Source: Fragilaria crotonensis (lineage: Eukaryota > Bacillariophyta > Fragilariophyceae > Fragilariales > Fragilariaceae). Taken from it: a stretch of DNA of 64,000 bases. Position numbers and translations under genes: made by a program. The stretch covers positions 1-64,000 of the forward strand of contig JAKSYS010000229.1 of the NCBI GenBank assembly GCA_022925895.1, written 5' to 3'. Below are positions 23,149-35,300 of the stretch, in pieces. The first letter of the stretch is position 1; each line of letters starts with the position of its first letter. The notes beneath the pieces are model-generated. The model saw nothing but the letters and a program-made list of their open reading frames with translations, did not search any database and was not told the DNA's origin.

Positions 23149-24629
23149 TGTGATTATTTTAATATTGATTAAGATGCAGATATTTACCACACACCACTTC
23201 ATAAATAGACAGTACGATACAACATAATCAGGCGGTGCTAAGTAAAGGAATATGAAATGCAAAATAAAGGATTAACTAGCGACGAAAGATCAGGAGTACG
23301 CCTGATTAGATTACGTTGTTTCGTGAGAAGAAACTTAGGATTCCGTATTCTAAATTATACCGGAATCCATCAATTAGAACTCGGGTGTATCAAAGAGTAT
23401 TTTGTTGGATTCCGAATTCTGGACTTCGGAACATGTGCATACAAAAGTACGGAATACGAAAAAAAAACTAGTACGTGAACAATAATGTGGCATTATTTTG
23501 TACGGATCTATGCATAATTTAATTCGTATAAATCCAAACAAAAAAATAGGGATATGTGACACGAATTCAGGTCTTGCTTTTTAGATGTAGTAGTACATTG
23601 GTAACTTCCACCCAACCAATAATGGCCCAGTTCTCTTTTTGTGTCTAGCTCCCATTGTTGTTATGTTTGTGTTGTGGCAAAAAAGGTTATTGCGCTCCAA
23701 TCCATCATCAGTTGGCATATTGTCATTGATTCTACTCCACCAGACCCGCAGTGCCATTCCATGTATTGCCCTATGTGTTTCCAAACCTGTTCTTTGTCAA
23801 TCTTCCTCGACTACACCATGGATCCAACCATCTCTTGGACTCCAACAACAAGTTGTGAACAAGAATACAATAAGCATGCGGTGATGAAAGTCTTGTCGAC
23901 GGTCGATTGTTAACGCAAGCTCTTGAAGTTGTTCTTGAGAAAATTGAAGCATGCCATTAATATCCCGAAGACTCCTTTAATGTCTTTCCATAGTACAGAC
24001 TCTAGCTACCTTTCCACTCCATTTCATAACTGCACTTTCCAGGTTCCTGCCAATGCTAACTTGAAACAATGTGGCACCATTACCAAGAATAGACAAGAAA
24101 ACACCAAGTACCTTGCTGAGCTTTCCAGCTGCAACTTTGTCAGGAGGCATCCACTATGGCCACCACCTAGCTAGTCATTGACGTTCTTGCTGATGAAACA
24201 ATAAGATCATAAGGACCTTGGAACAAGCTTTGAAACCTCTTTGCATGTCTTCTGTGAGATTCCTTGGGGTAAACTGCTCGGAGTTTTGACTTTTTTGGGA
24301 GAAGATAATCCTCGCGGCCACGGCCGCTGGGATGGGGTACACAGTTGTGGCCGACCGGCCACGACACGGTGACAACCCTATAATTAGTTCATGTTTTATT
24401 TTATTTTATTTGTATTGTTTGTGTTGGGCCGGCCCTTAAGATTAAAGCTTCCGAGGCCCAGATCTTGGAATAAACTTCGTTCCCCGTATTTTACCGCACA
24501 CAGACTCTGAGCAATTGTTGGTGGATTCAACACCAGGAAGTCATGACGGGTCGATGTCCCAATGCGATCCAAATCACATCAGCACGGTATTGGGGTTTAG
24601 TTGTATCTGTCTGGTACTCAAAGTTCCAG

Positions 24630-25322
24630 GTACCACATAAAAATGGCCTTGGCCCAATAAAATGGCTTTGAACCAATCTCTTGTGAAATTCAAGGAACTC
24701 TACACAAAAACAATCCATTTTCCATAATTTCACACCGTGGGCTGACCTATTGTAAAGCTCTCCTCAGATAACCAATAGAGATATGTTCTGCTGATAGAAA
24801 AGCATTTAATTACTCAATTCTCTGAAAAATGCATACTGCAGATGAGGCGTCAAAACATTGTTGCACGACCATTTTTCACATGTCGAGGATGCCCTCCCAA
24901 TTTCTACAAGCTACAGTTCTGAATATTTTCATACGTTTGAGAGAATTCCACTTGGCATTCATTCTACACTATGTGGTACACACAGCTCGTACTACAAAAC
25001 CCTGTACCAATACGAATTTTGATTGACGATTCACTCATCAAACTCTTGTGAAAAATATTAAGAACGGAATATAAAATATTATCTATATATGTATTTATAT
25101 TTATACATGACTTTGAACCAGTAAATGAAAAACGAAGACTTGTATATCATCGATAGGCAATTCGGATCTTGCTCCAGTACCAGGTACTTTGATCATTCCT
25201 CACTGCTGTTGACAAGCAGATGAAGGATCAATGACATAAGAACTGTTCGTTGAACATTCATGTTTCTACGGAGATATAGTAATTTAAAACTCTTGTGGTT
25301 CCAAGCCATTTTTATGTGGTAC
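24630..25322. repeat. 18-bp perfect inverted repeat pair
   Basis: GTACCACATAAAAATGGC (24630-24647) and its exact complement (25305-25322) are about 660 bp apart, with looser similarity beyond the inner ends. The right arm ends three bases before the MITE target duplication. It may mark an older foldback element, or two copies of a dispersed repeat. Confidence 0.5.
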
Positions 25323-25324
25323 AA

Positions 25325-25698
25325 GTACCATGCAGGCTGTGTTATTTTGGGAAAGTTCCCCAAAACACCAAAATATCTTATTTCGGGACATTTTTGAAAC
25401 TTATTTTGGGAACTTTAATTGGGAACGTTACAGTACACAGTACAGTGTGAGTCCTACGTGATTCCTACGTGGATCGTCAGTACATCGATGATATCATACA
25501 GTAATACAGTAATTCAGTACTACTATGACCGAGTCCAGTACGACGCCAATCCCACAAAAATTCGGGCGATGGCCAGTTGATCTCTACTGAATCCTACGTA
25601 TTCTACACGGTTTAAATCGGGAACTTTTAAAATGTTTAATTGGGAACAAATTCCCAAAATAAGAAAAATTTCCCAAAACAACACAGCCTGGTACCATG
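25325..25698. mobile_element. Non-autonomous hAT-type MITE with 8-bp target duplication
   Basis: The element is 25333-25690 (358 bp). It begins CAGGCTGTGTTATTTTGGGA and its other end is the near-perfect complement (TIR of at least 20 bp with one mismatch, extended similarity over ~80 bp rich in TTGGGAA motifs). It is flanked by the direct 8-bp duplication GTACCATG (25325-25332 and 25691-25698). An 8-bp duplication plus a CAG start is the hAT signature. There is no coding capacity. The identical duplication and similar arms suggest a fairly recent insertion. Confidence 0.8.
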
Positions 25699-26118
25699 TA
25701 CCATGTAGTACTGGAGTAGCGTCTATTTCGAGTCGTGATCCGCGTTCAGAAACTGGCTCATAAATTCGCGTTATCAAGCACTCACACCGCGATAGCTTGG
25801 AGTCGCAAGGGACTGAAAACCGCATTAACTTTGAGTCGAGATGCCCGTGCACCGCGTTGTTCCATGATCGCAACTAAGTGAACATAATGTGCTTCTTCAA
25901 TAAACAAACAGAGGCAAGGTCATCATTATTCGGTGGTCAGCAACCTACATTAACAATTACCCCAACATTCAGAGTGAAGCCGAGCTGCTGAATAGTAAGT
26001 TTGCCAGAGCAAAAGTAAAATCGCTTGTCCACTTTTTGCTCGTCGTTGACAGAACTAGTGGAAACCCTCTGGTCTCTGGACTGCGCCCTCTGCACTCTGC
26101 GCCGTGGACAGACTGATC

Positions 26119-28319
26119 ATGATTGAATTTGAGAAGCCGATTGGCCGATTGCAAGGAACTCGAGTACATCTCAGCCTTGCATCATCAGTCTAGCCCGATG
26201 CTCAGACAGGACGCATCGATAACAGGTACGTGGTGGGTAGGTGTTCGTTACTGGTGCTGAGTACAGTGAGCAGTCATATAAATCTCTGATTCCACCAGTA
26301 GCACTGGCCATTAGCCTTGTCAGAAACCACCAGACGCGAGTAAGACCTACTGGTATTTATCTTGATCTTACTCAGTGAACCCTTGCATTTGCAGCCGAAG
26401 ACGTTGTCAATTTTCTGCTTTCTCGACATGGCATCAAGGCAGATTTGACATATGTCGAAAGAAATCTAATGCCCGGTTTGGCCGGCAACATTGACGAATC
26501 ACCTGATGCAGTCTTTGATATCGTGGAGCTTGCCAGCATTTTGCTCATACCACACCTTCGCAAGACTGGAGCCGAGCATGATTGCGAAATGCTTTTCGAC
26601 AAAGTTCTCAAGATGATCACCTTGGATGTCACTGGATCCTCTGACCCCGTACGTTTAGACCGAACTATGATGCTGAACATCATGAAGACCTACGGTGAGG
26701 AGGATGTGTCTTCAGCGGTGGTTGACGAGATGCTCAAAGCAGCTGGGGTACAGAAAAATGGTTCCACAATGTTTGATTACAAAAAATTGGTAAATGCCAC
26801 AACTGCCGACATTCAGCAATACGATCCAGAATGGGAAACTAGAGAAACCACTTACTACGATGACGTTCTCGATGCGAACTTGGAAGACAACGATCCCGAT
26901 GAAGAACTGGCCAAGTCGAACTTCGACGATGCCCCTGACAAGATTCGTCGGATCTTCACTTTACCAACGATTGATACTGTCGCCGAGAATTACAGGTCCA
27001 AAACTTTCAATGTCTTGCTCTGGGTGTTCGTTGTTGTAGCCCTTTTCCAATATGCATCTGACTTTGACACGTCGGTTGGACAGTAAGTCTATCGTCGCCG
27101 TCATACAGAACTTTGGGTTGTCACCATCGCTCTCTTTCTCTCACACAATACGATGCGTTATTGCGCTTCACAGACAGGATTGTCCGACGACATCGTTTAT
27201 GTCCGAGTTTGGATGTCACGTTGGCAACTCGATCGTTGCCTGGTTGATGCTGATGGTACAGCTCATTATTATGGGAACGATCTTCGTCATATTGTCAACA
27301 GCTGGAAACTCCATTCACCTCCAGCACAATCTTCCCAGCTTTGTCGGAGTTATGCTAGGAATTGTAACGATCATGTTCTCCAGCATGTTGTCGTACATCT
27401 TTGAAGTCAAATTCTTTCTAATTAACACCAACAAGTCTTCGTCTGCTGAAGGGCAATTCGGGTTCGGCTTTGCGCTTGCACTGGGTTGTGTCCTCCTTCT
27501 TTTTCAGATAAAGTCTCTTCTCTACGTCCTCATTCCACGGTCAACTTGGAAGAACCTTCCTTTTGCGAACTTCTGGATGACATGTGAAATGGCGAAATCT
27601 GAGTGTTGCACAAAGCAAGCTGCTGCGTATAAAATCAAGAACATGGTCGACCATGCTTTCGCTCAGCACGATGGGAGTATCCTTCGTAAAGCCGAGAGTG
27701 CCAGGGTAAAGTTGAAAGCTTCTTCATTCTTTCGTAAGAATCCGATTGGAGGCAATGTCCTGATGCTCGCCCTAGGTACGTTTCTCCTCCTTACCGATAC
27801 GAGACTCATTTGTGAATGCAACACTTACATTTCGCTTTAGAATGCTGGTCGCTTGGGCTAACGTTGGGAATCATGTTTTTCCGGACGATGAAGCTTCTCT
27901 TGGTAACTTCCTTTTATATTGGGCGACTTGATACACCTCTCTTTGCCCCAGGTGTTGGCATGATTGGACCCTTAATTGTAGACGGCCACCCAGTGCAGTT
28001 CCGAAAGGGTTTGCTCCTTCATGATGCCCATCGTCACCCTTACATGGAACGTCTGGGAGTGATTTATTTGCTCAAGTTAAAGTACGGCGTGCACTTTGCT
28101 AACCGTGCCGGAGGTCAATGGCGCTTGATCTTTGTCATGGCCCTGATGCCATGGCTTCGCCGCTACCGGCTTGACGATAGCATTACGAAATATGCTGGAA
28201 CGAACGAAGAATTTCGTGACGAGCAGCCTCATGCCGCTCATACTGACGCTGGTATATGGGTTCCTCTCATGATCACCGACCCCTCAATCGACTCCGTGGA
28301 GATGATTGATTACTTTTGA
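26119..28319 (+). pseudogene. EF-hand multi-pass membrane protein, copy A (shortened)
   Basis: Exons by splice signals and comparison with copy B: 26119-26225, 26395-27082, 27174-27775, 27841-28319. Exon 2 encodes an EF-hand loop matching D-x-S-x-D...E in NIDESPDAVFDIVEL and a weaker second hand ending in MFDYKKLV, then the first membrane helix (TFNVLLWVFVVVALF). Exon 3 holds further membrane helices; exon 4 ends with the conserved RLDTPLFAPGVG, AHRHPYMERLG and MALMPWL blocks. Relative to copy B, exon 1 lacks 8 bp (frame change) and exon 3 lacks about 0.69 kb in frame, removing several helices. The C-terminal blocks remind me of protist STRA6-like proteins, but weakly. Probably a decaying or neofunctionalised duplicate. 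Confidence 0.6.
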
Positions 28320-29458
28320 TCGAGTGTACTCTCTTAGGTCTTAGTAGTAGGACACAAAGTTATGGATTCTGCGTGAGTACATGGTGAGATGTTCAAGGTT
28401 CAAGGCTCCTAAAAAAATCAACGTCCGACAGCAAAGCGCCTAAGTTAAACATCCCTATATACGTGTATTCCTTATTTATGCATGATGCTTGTATGAGGTT
28501 ATCGGATATGCTGATATACATCATCATACTTGTATGCTCCGTATGATATGGTGCGATAACCAGAAGTATGGCTATGTACGGGATTCGGATTCAAATGAAA
28601 ATTATTCATAACTGATTACCTTTACCGCATATATATGCTGAAGTAGATATGGTAAAAGGTACTAGGTGCAGTTATTTCCATCCTGGTAGACTTGTTGGAC
28701 AAATTGATGACATTCTGTCGCGGGTTCATGGCGCTAATAATAACAAATAAAAGTAGCTGTAACAACATTGATAATAAGATCAACCAAACTTACAAAGATA
28801 GGATTCAAGAAAAACAATTATATATCATCATGTAACTGCGCTGCGATTATGATCTGCATTCGTTCATTATTAGGCGTGATCGAACGTGCAATCGTATCAA
28901 GACACTAGTGTCAGTAATGCGAAGACAACGGTACAGTGGAACCGTATCATACCATGATTTATTTGATAATCGATATTCGATATGTCATACGTCGGTCTTA
29001 CGGTAAGCGCAGATTGGGTTCTTGGACCCGTTCATGATTCTACTGTACTCCGTATGCAATAGCTCATTAGGGTAAAATCATAGGAATAACGGCGCCCTTT
29101 TACCGCGTTAACTTCGAGTCGTATGCGCTCAACCCCGCCAACTTTCAAGTCGAGATGCCCTTACAACGCTTCAACTTTAAGTTGTTACATTGACGCAACC
29201 GCGTAAAAACATAAAGTGCTTCTTCAACACGCAAAGCATCAGCACCGTAAAGCAACGTGGACCCTAACATTCAGAGTCTTTAAGCCGTCAAGCTGCTGAA
29301 TAGTTTGCCAGTGTGTGATCATCGTTCTCAGAGCACAAGGAAATCGGCTGTTTGTTGTTTTTGTCACCTATCTGGTTTGTTGGCAGAACTGGTGGAAACA
29401 AACTACCGGTAGTCTCTGGGCTGCGCTCTACGCACTGGGCTTTGGGGACAGGGGGATC
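28320..29458. other. Region between the tandem gene copies
   Basis: A/T-rich, no supported gene. From about 29100 it matches the upstream region of copy A. In both, a motif of the form ACTTTxxAGTCGAGATGCCC (near 25825 and 29140) lies ~290-320 bp before exon 1, a candidate shared promoter element. Confidence 0.4.
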
Positions 29459-32334
29459 ATGATTACATTTGAGAAGCCGGTTGGCGCACACGCCGATTGC
29501 AAGGAACTTGAGTACATTTCAGCTCTGCATCAGTCTGGTCCGACGCTGAGACAGGACGCATCGATAACAGGTACGTGGTGGGTAGGTGTTCAGTTCGAGT
29601 ACTATCTCTGATTGCTCCAGTGGCACTGGCGACAATGAGCTTTGTCAGATACTGCAGGATGCCTGATAGATACCTTGATCTAACTGGGTGAAACCTTATA
29701 CTTGCAGCCCAAGACGTCGTCAATTTCCTCCTTTCTCGACATGGCATCAAGGTAGACTTGACGTATGTCGAAAATAATATTATGCCCGGTTTGGCCGGCG
29801 ACATTGACGAATCTCCTGACGCAGTCTTTGATCTCGTAGAGCTTGCCAGCATTTTGCTCATACCACACCTTCGTAAGACTGGGGCTGGGGATGATAGTGA
29901 ATTTCTCTTCGACAGAGTACTGAAGATGATCACCTTGGATGTCACAGGATCCTCTGAACCCGTACGTTTAGACCGAACTTTGATGCTGAACATCATGAAG
30001 ACTTACGGTGAGGAGGATGTGACTTCAGCGGTGGTTGATGAGATGCTCAAAGCAGCTGGGGTACAGAAAGATGGCTCGCCTATGTTTGATTACAAAAAAT
30101 TGGTAAATGCCACAACCGCCGACATTCAGCAATACGATCCAGAATGGGAAACTAGAGAAACCACTTATTACGATGACGTTCTCGACAGAACGTCTCTGGA
30201 TGCAAACTTGGAAGACAACGATCCCGATGAAGAACTGGCCAAGGCGAACTTCGACGATGCCCCTGACAAGATTCGTCGGATCTTCACTTTGACAACGATT
30301 GATACTGTCGCCGAGAATTATAAGTCCAAAACTTTCAATGTCTTGCTCTGGGTATTGGTGGTTGTTGTCCTTACCAGTATGCATCTGGGTTTGTAATGTC
30401 GGTTGGACTGTAAGTCTACGATCGCCTTCACACAGAACCTTTATTTGGCACGATCTCTCTCTTTTTCTCACACAATACGATGCGTCATTGCGCTTCACAG
30501 ACAGGATTGTCCGACGACATCGTTTATGTCAGAGCTCGGTTGTCGCGTCGCCAACTCGATCATTCGCTGGTTGACAATTATGGTACAGCTCATTACTTTG
30601 GGAACGATCTTCGTCATGATGTCAACCGCTGGTAATTCCGTTCACCTCAAGCACAATCTTCCCAGCTTTGTCGGAGTCATGCTAGGAATTGTAACGATCA
30701 TGTTCACAAGCCTGTTGTCCTATATCTTCGATGTCGAATTCTCTATCATCAACACCAACAAGTCTTCGTCTGCTACAGGGCAATTCGGGTACCGCTTTGC
30801 ACTTGCACTGGGCTGCTTCCTCCTTCTGTTTCAGATCAAGGGGCTTCTTTACGTCCTCATTCCGCGGTCAAGGTGGAAGAACCTTCCTTTTGCGAACTTC
30901 TGGATGACATGTGAAATGGCGAAATCTGAGTGTTGCACAAAGCAAGCTGCTGCATACAAAACCAAGAGGATGGTCGACCATGCTTTCGCTCAGCACGATG
31001 GCAGTATCCTTCGTAAAGCCGAGAGTGACAGGGTCAAGTTGAAAGCTTCCTCCTTCAAGAGCGCCAGTGCGAAAGCCATGATGATCTTTCAAGCGACTGC
31101 TGACCACCGCGAACGTGTTGGGGGCATTTTTTATACATTTCGAAGGTTGTGGAACGGTTCCTTGTTCAAGGAGGACGGCGTTTTTATCCACGCCGGTCTC
31201 TACGCAATGAACATGTCCCAATGGTTTGTTGCCATCCTCTACATAATCCTATACACGAGCCTCGACCCCTTGGTCCAATCAGCCTACCACCCTGCAACGA
31301 ACGCCCCTTCTGTGGTACCTTCTCCGACAACAATAGCATTTGCTTTTCCTTATCCTTATCTTCCAACCGAGGCTGAAGTTCGATGTGCAGTCGGGGTTGG
31401 TTGTGTCACTGCATTTCTCGCAGCAGCTTCACTCGCAGTTGTTTTGATTCCTTCCAGTGTCAGCACTATCCAGCAGTTTCGCTGCGGTTACATCGGCAGC
31501 CTTCGGTGCCGGAATTTTCCTTTATATCGCGAGGCACCTGATGTTACCACGATCCTGCTTGGATCAACCTTCTGGGGAACGTTGTTCAGTTGTTCGTCCA
31601 TCTTGATAATTGTTGCAACTCTTACTTTCTTCTTGGTATGGAGCGCCACTCGATCACTGGTGATTATCTTGCTTGCAAACATCATTGCAATCCTCCTGAC
31701 CCTCGCCGTCAAGATACTCCTTCTAACATTCGTGCGCCAGTTTATCTTTGTGGGATTCTTTCGCAAGAGTCCGATTGGAGGCAATGTCTTGATGCTCGTC
31801 CTCGGTACGTGTCTTAATGCCAATGAGACTCATTTGTCGATGCAACCCTCACACTTCGCGTAAGAATGCTGGTCGCTTGGGCTAACTGTGGGGACCATGG
31901 TTGTACGAATGTTCAAGGTTATCTTGATAAGTGCACTTTACATTGGGCGGCTTGACACACCTCTCTTTGCCCCAGGTGTTGGGATGATTGGGCCCATATC
32001 TGTAGACGGCCACCCCGAGCAGTTCCGAAAGGGTTTGATCCTTCATGATGCCCATCGTCATCCTTACATGGAACGTCTGGGAGTGATTTATTTGCTCAAG
32101 TTAAAGTACGGCGAACACTTTGCTAACCGTGCCGGCGGTCAATGGCGCTTGATCTTTGTCATGGCCCTTATGCCTTGGCTTCGCAAATACCGTGTCGACG
32201 ATAGCATTACGAAGTATGCGACGAACGAAGCATTTCGTGACGAGCAGCCTTCTGTTGTTCGTACTGACGCTGGTATGTGGGTTCCTACTGACGCCTCAAT
32301 CGGCGCACTGCGGAATATTGAATATTACTTTTGA
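29459..32334 (+). CDS. EF-hand multi-pass membrane protein, copy B (longer)
   Basis: Exons 29459-29570, 29708 to about 30409, 30501-31804, 31865-32334. Introns have GTACGT, GTAAGT and GTACGT donors. It has the same EF-hand pattern as copy A (DIDESPDAVFDLVEL) and about nine hydrophobic segments, including the block missing from copy A (SLFKEDGVFIHAGLYAMNMSQ and four following helices, 31060-31740). The C-terminal AHRHPYMERLG and MALMPWLRKY blocks are conserved. Exon 2 runs into a stop just before its donor because of one missing base at a TT run (30371), where copy A reads through; this looks like an assembly or recent indel. The frame stays open upstream of the chosen ATG to about 29300 with hydrophobic, protein-like text, so an extra 5' exon is likely. 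Calcium-regulated membrane function is inference. Confidence 0.6.
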
Positions 32335-35300
32335 TCGAGTGTAATGCTCTGGATTCTGCGAGAGTAAAAGGCAGGGGAGGCACGTTATGTTTTGCTTTTA
32401 TGGTTTTGCCAAAACCCTCATGGTTCCAGGTTCCAGAACTCAAGGTTTTTGGGTTTTCGCTCACCCCGACAGAAAGCTTGCGCATACGACAAATTAGTGT
32501 GCCTGGGACTGGAACTCGTACTAGTACTCCAGTTGCAGCTACAAGTTCAAGATACTGGCTTATGAAAGTGGCATCAAGTGCAGTATCGAAGAGGTGCTCC
32601 AAATTTTTCCTTGTACAGTTGTAGTTACGCAAAAAACAGCCTGAATGATGCGAAGGTAGAGAACCTGGTTTACATCAATTCAATCTATCATGTCTTTTCA
32701 CAATTGCAATTGGATATCTGATGATGGTCTTGTTGCCGATGATGATGATGCTTCTTGGTACTAGGGTCAGTAATATACCCAGTAACAAGTATCAGTAGCA
32801 CAAGCTGGCCTTGGCAGCTCGGCAGCATAGCCCAAAATATTTAGCATATCTACAGATGTACGAGTACTCCAGTAAAACGTTAAGGTACAGTAATGATTTT
32901 CAGTAGTCTCGTGAGAGTAAACGTAACAATTTTCCTGCTTTAAGGTGATTTCCTAGAAGGTAGGTCTAATGTTTTGGATTACCCGGTAACTACACTTTAC
33001 CGCTTACCCTTTGAGGCAGTTCCGCAGAGATGAACCACGACCAGCCATAATTTTGCGTAGAATGCCAGTACTTTCTTACGTTCTACATGATACACTCCTA
33101 GTATGATCTGATTCTTTTGAGTTTCAGGTTTATCTTTACACTTTACTCAAGAATGCAACTACAAGTGGTGTAGTAGTAAACTTTATTCTCGTTGCATCAT
33201 AACCGATGGATCAAGTTGGCCACTAGATAAATCAACTGATGCATTGGTGACCATGATAGGGATGGAACATGACAAGTAGATGGAGGATGACTTGGACAAC
33301 GGCATTGTTGGTATGCTGAACTTCCAGTTTGATAACGCGTTTGCAGACGATGACTCCGACTGACAAGATATCTCGGAGTGCAGCTAATTTTCAAGAAGAA
33401 GTGTATCATAATTGTCAATTTAGCTATTTTGTAACACCCAACAAACCTTGTTGTTAATTCTACAATCAGCATGAAAATAATTGACAGCTAAAATGTACTC
33501 AATGTGCGTAGTGTCAATGTGCATGAAGGAGTTGTTGTTGTAATCACATAAAATACCCAATAATGACCTATAATTTTTAAAAAGTTAAGGGGTAAAAGGT
33601 TAAGGCATAGTAGCATTTCCTTACATGGTAAAGGTAATGATTTTCATTCGGTGGTTGTAATTTTCTGATATGGGGTAAAGGGTAAAGGTAAGGCATTTCC
33701 TTAAAGCGTAAATGCAATGATATTTCCTTATCGGGTAATTTCTATAAGGGGGTAAAGGCAATGATGATTTCCCAAAGGTTAAAGACGTTTTTCCCCCTTA
33801 ACCTTTTATCGTACACTGTCGAGGCCTTGGCTCATGATACATCTTAAACATAAAACGACTCTGAAGTACTCCAGTACTTGCAATTCAGTATTTAGTTCTG
33901 GCATTGAGCCGCTGTTCACATACCCCTAAGAACCTAGTCTGCATTAGGGTCTACGGGTCATTCCTATTGAACAGAAATCCATGCAAAGTAAACTTTGTTA
34001 ATGAGGAGGAGAAGGAGGAACTTGTTGCATCATTGCTCTTGTCTGCTGCTGTGTAATTTAACGCTGACATTCCTGCTATCATTATAGCATGGTCAACAAG
34101 CAAGATGAATGATACACAATCTTGGTTTGTTCAATGAGCAGGAGCATCTCCAATGAAGCCACTCTGCTATATATTTTGGAACCAAGGCAGATTTCAAGAA
34201 GCATATTTGAATGCCAATTGGCTGCTTTGTTTACAACATGTTGTCTCATGTCTGACAATTGCTTGCTACTGGTTGATGCAGGGATGGCAAGAAGAAGAGG
34301 TGCTGGACAACTTCATGCTGAGCTTCTTTGTCTCTATGCTTTTTTGTTGTTATTGGCTGGTGCCGGCTCTAAGTCAGATACAGTTCTGAACTGGCTGCTG
34401 GTGTAACAATGTTTCAAAACACCATTGTTTTGCTTTTGCTGTCACATCTTCTTCATAGTAGCTTAGAAAAACTTATGCCAACATCCTATATCATTGTCTC
34501 TCTGCTATCATCTCATCATAGTTTGAAAACAATAAACAACAAGGCTGTACACATCTGCATAAATTGCATTGTATTTATTGACAGAAGCCACTTGCAATTG
34601 ACAGTCGATGATGGCTAATCATGTCAGGTTTGATGCATGTTCTGAACATGCATCTTTCCGAACATGTGGCTCAAGAAGTTGAGTTCAAGTATGATGAAGC
34701 TGAGCTCATATTTGGCAATCCTCAATACCACAATCTTGGACAAAAGTCAATCCAGCCAGTCATATAAACAAGAACACAACAGTAACAGCGTACATCATCA
34801 AACACTACCCCTTAACACTAAACAGCATTTAATGGTGGAATTGTTGTTATTCTTAACTTACAATGAACATCACTTTTGCTGTAATCATCAATTAATCCAG
34901 ATTTTGCCTCGTTCAGTGGCTAGGAGACTCAGCAATTCATCTTTTCAAGAAACTCTTATGTAGTATCAAAAAGAGTCTCTGCTCTCCTCCAGGCCAATAG
35001 TAGTCTTGGCATTGTGTTGACTCCACTTGCATCGTCTCATGACAGTACTCCCGGTGTTCAATTCTTTGCTGGTGATTGGGAATTGAACTGACAAAGTCAA
35101 ATTGGATTGGTGAACTTCTTTCATGGCTTGCTGGTCAGTCTTGAATAGGCCATGAGTTTGTTTTGCTGATTGCAATCTCTGCTGACTGCCGTGCATGGTC
35201 CAAAACCTCAGCATTCTTGAGCAATGTGGCAGATCAACAAGACTACTCTCTTGCCATTTGGAAAGGCCAGAATGCTGCTGCTAGCCTTTTCTTTGCCCAT

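Larger units (their letters stand above)
23149..26118. other. Gene-poor stretch, 3 kb
   Basis: Contains short inverted repeats (AATCAGGCG near 23228 against CGCCTGATT near 23300; GGATTCCG/CGGAATCC near 23338-23367), the inverted pair at 24630/25305 and the hAT MITE at 25333-25690. Short frames at 23640-23910 and 24500-24730 show no family I recognise. From about 25740 the sequence is homologous to the region upstream of the second EF-hand gene copy. Confidence 0.45.

Noticed and set aside
24100-24480. Possible LTR end (GC-rich block then TGTTGGGCC...)
   Set aside because: No second copy, primer-binding site or coding region found in the window.
33588-33812. Telomere-like G-rich repeats
   Set aside because: The GGTAAAGG units are irregular and interrupted, not a telomere array; more likely a degraded minisatellite.
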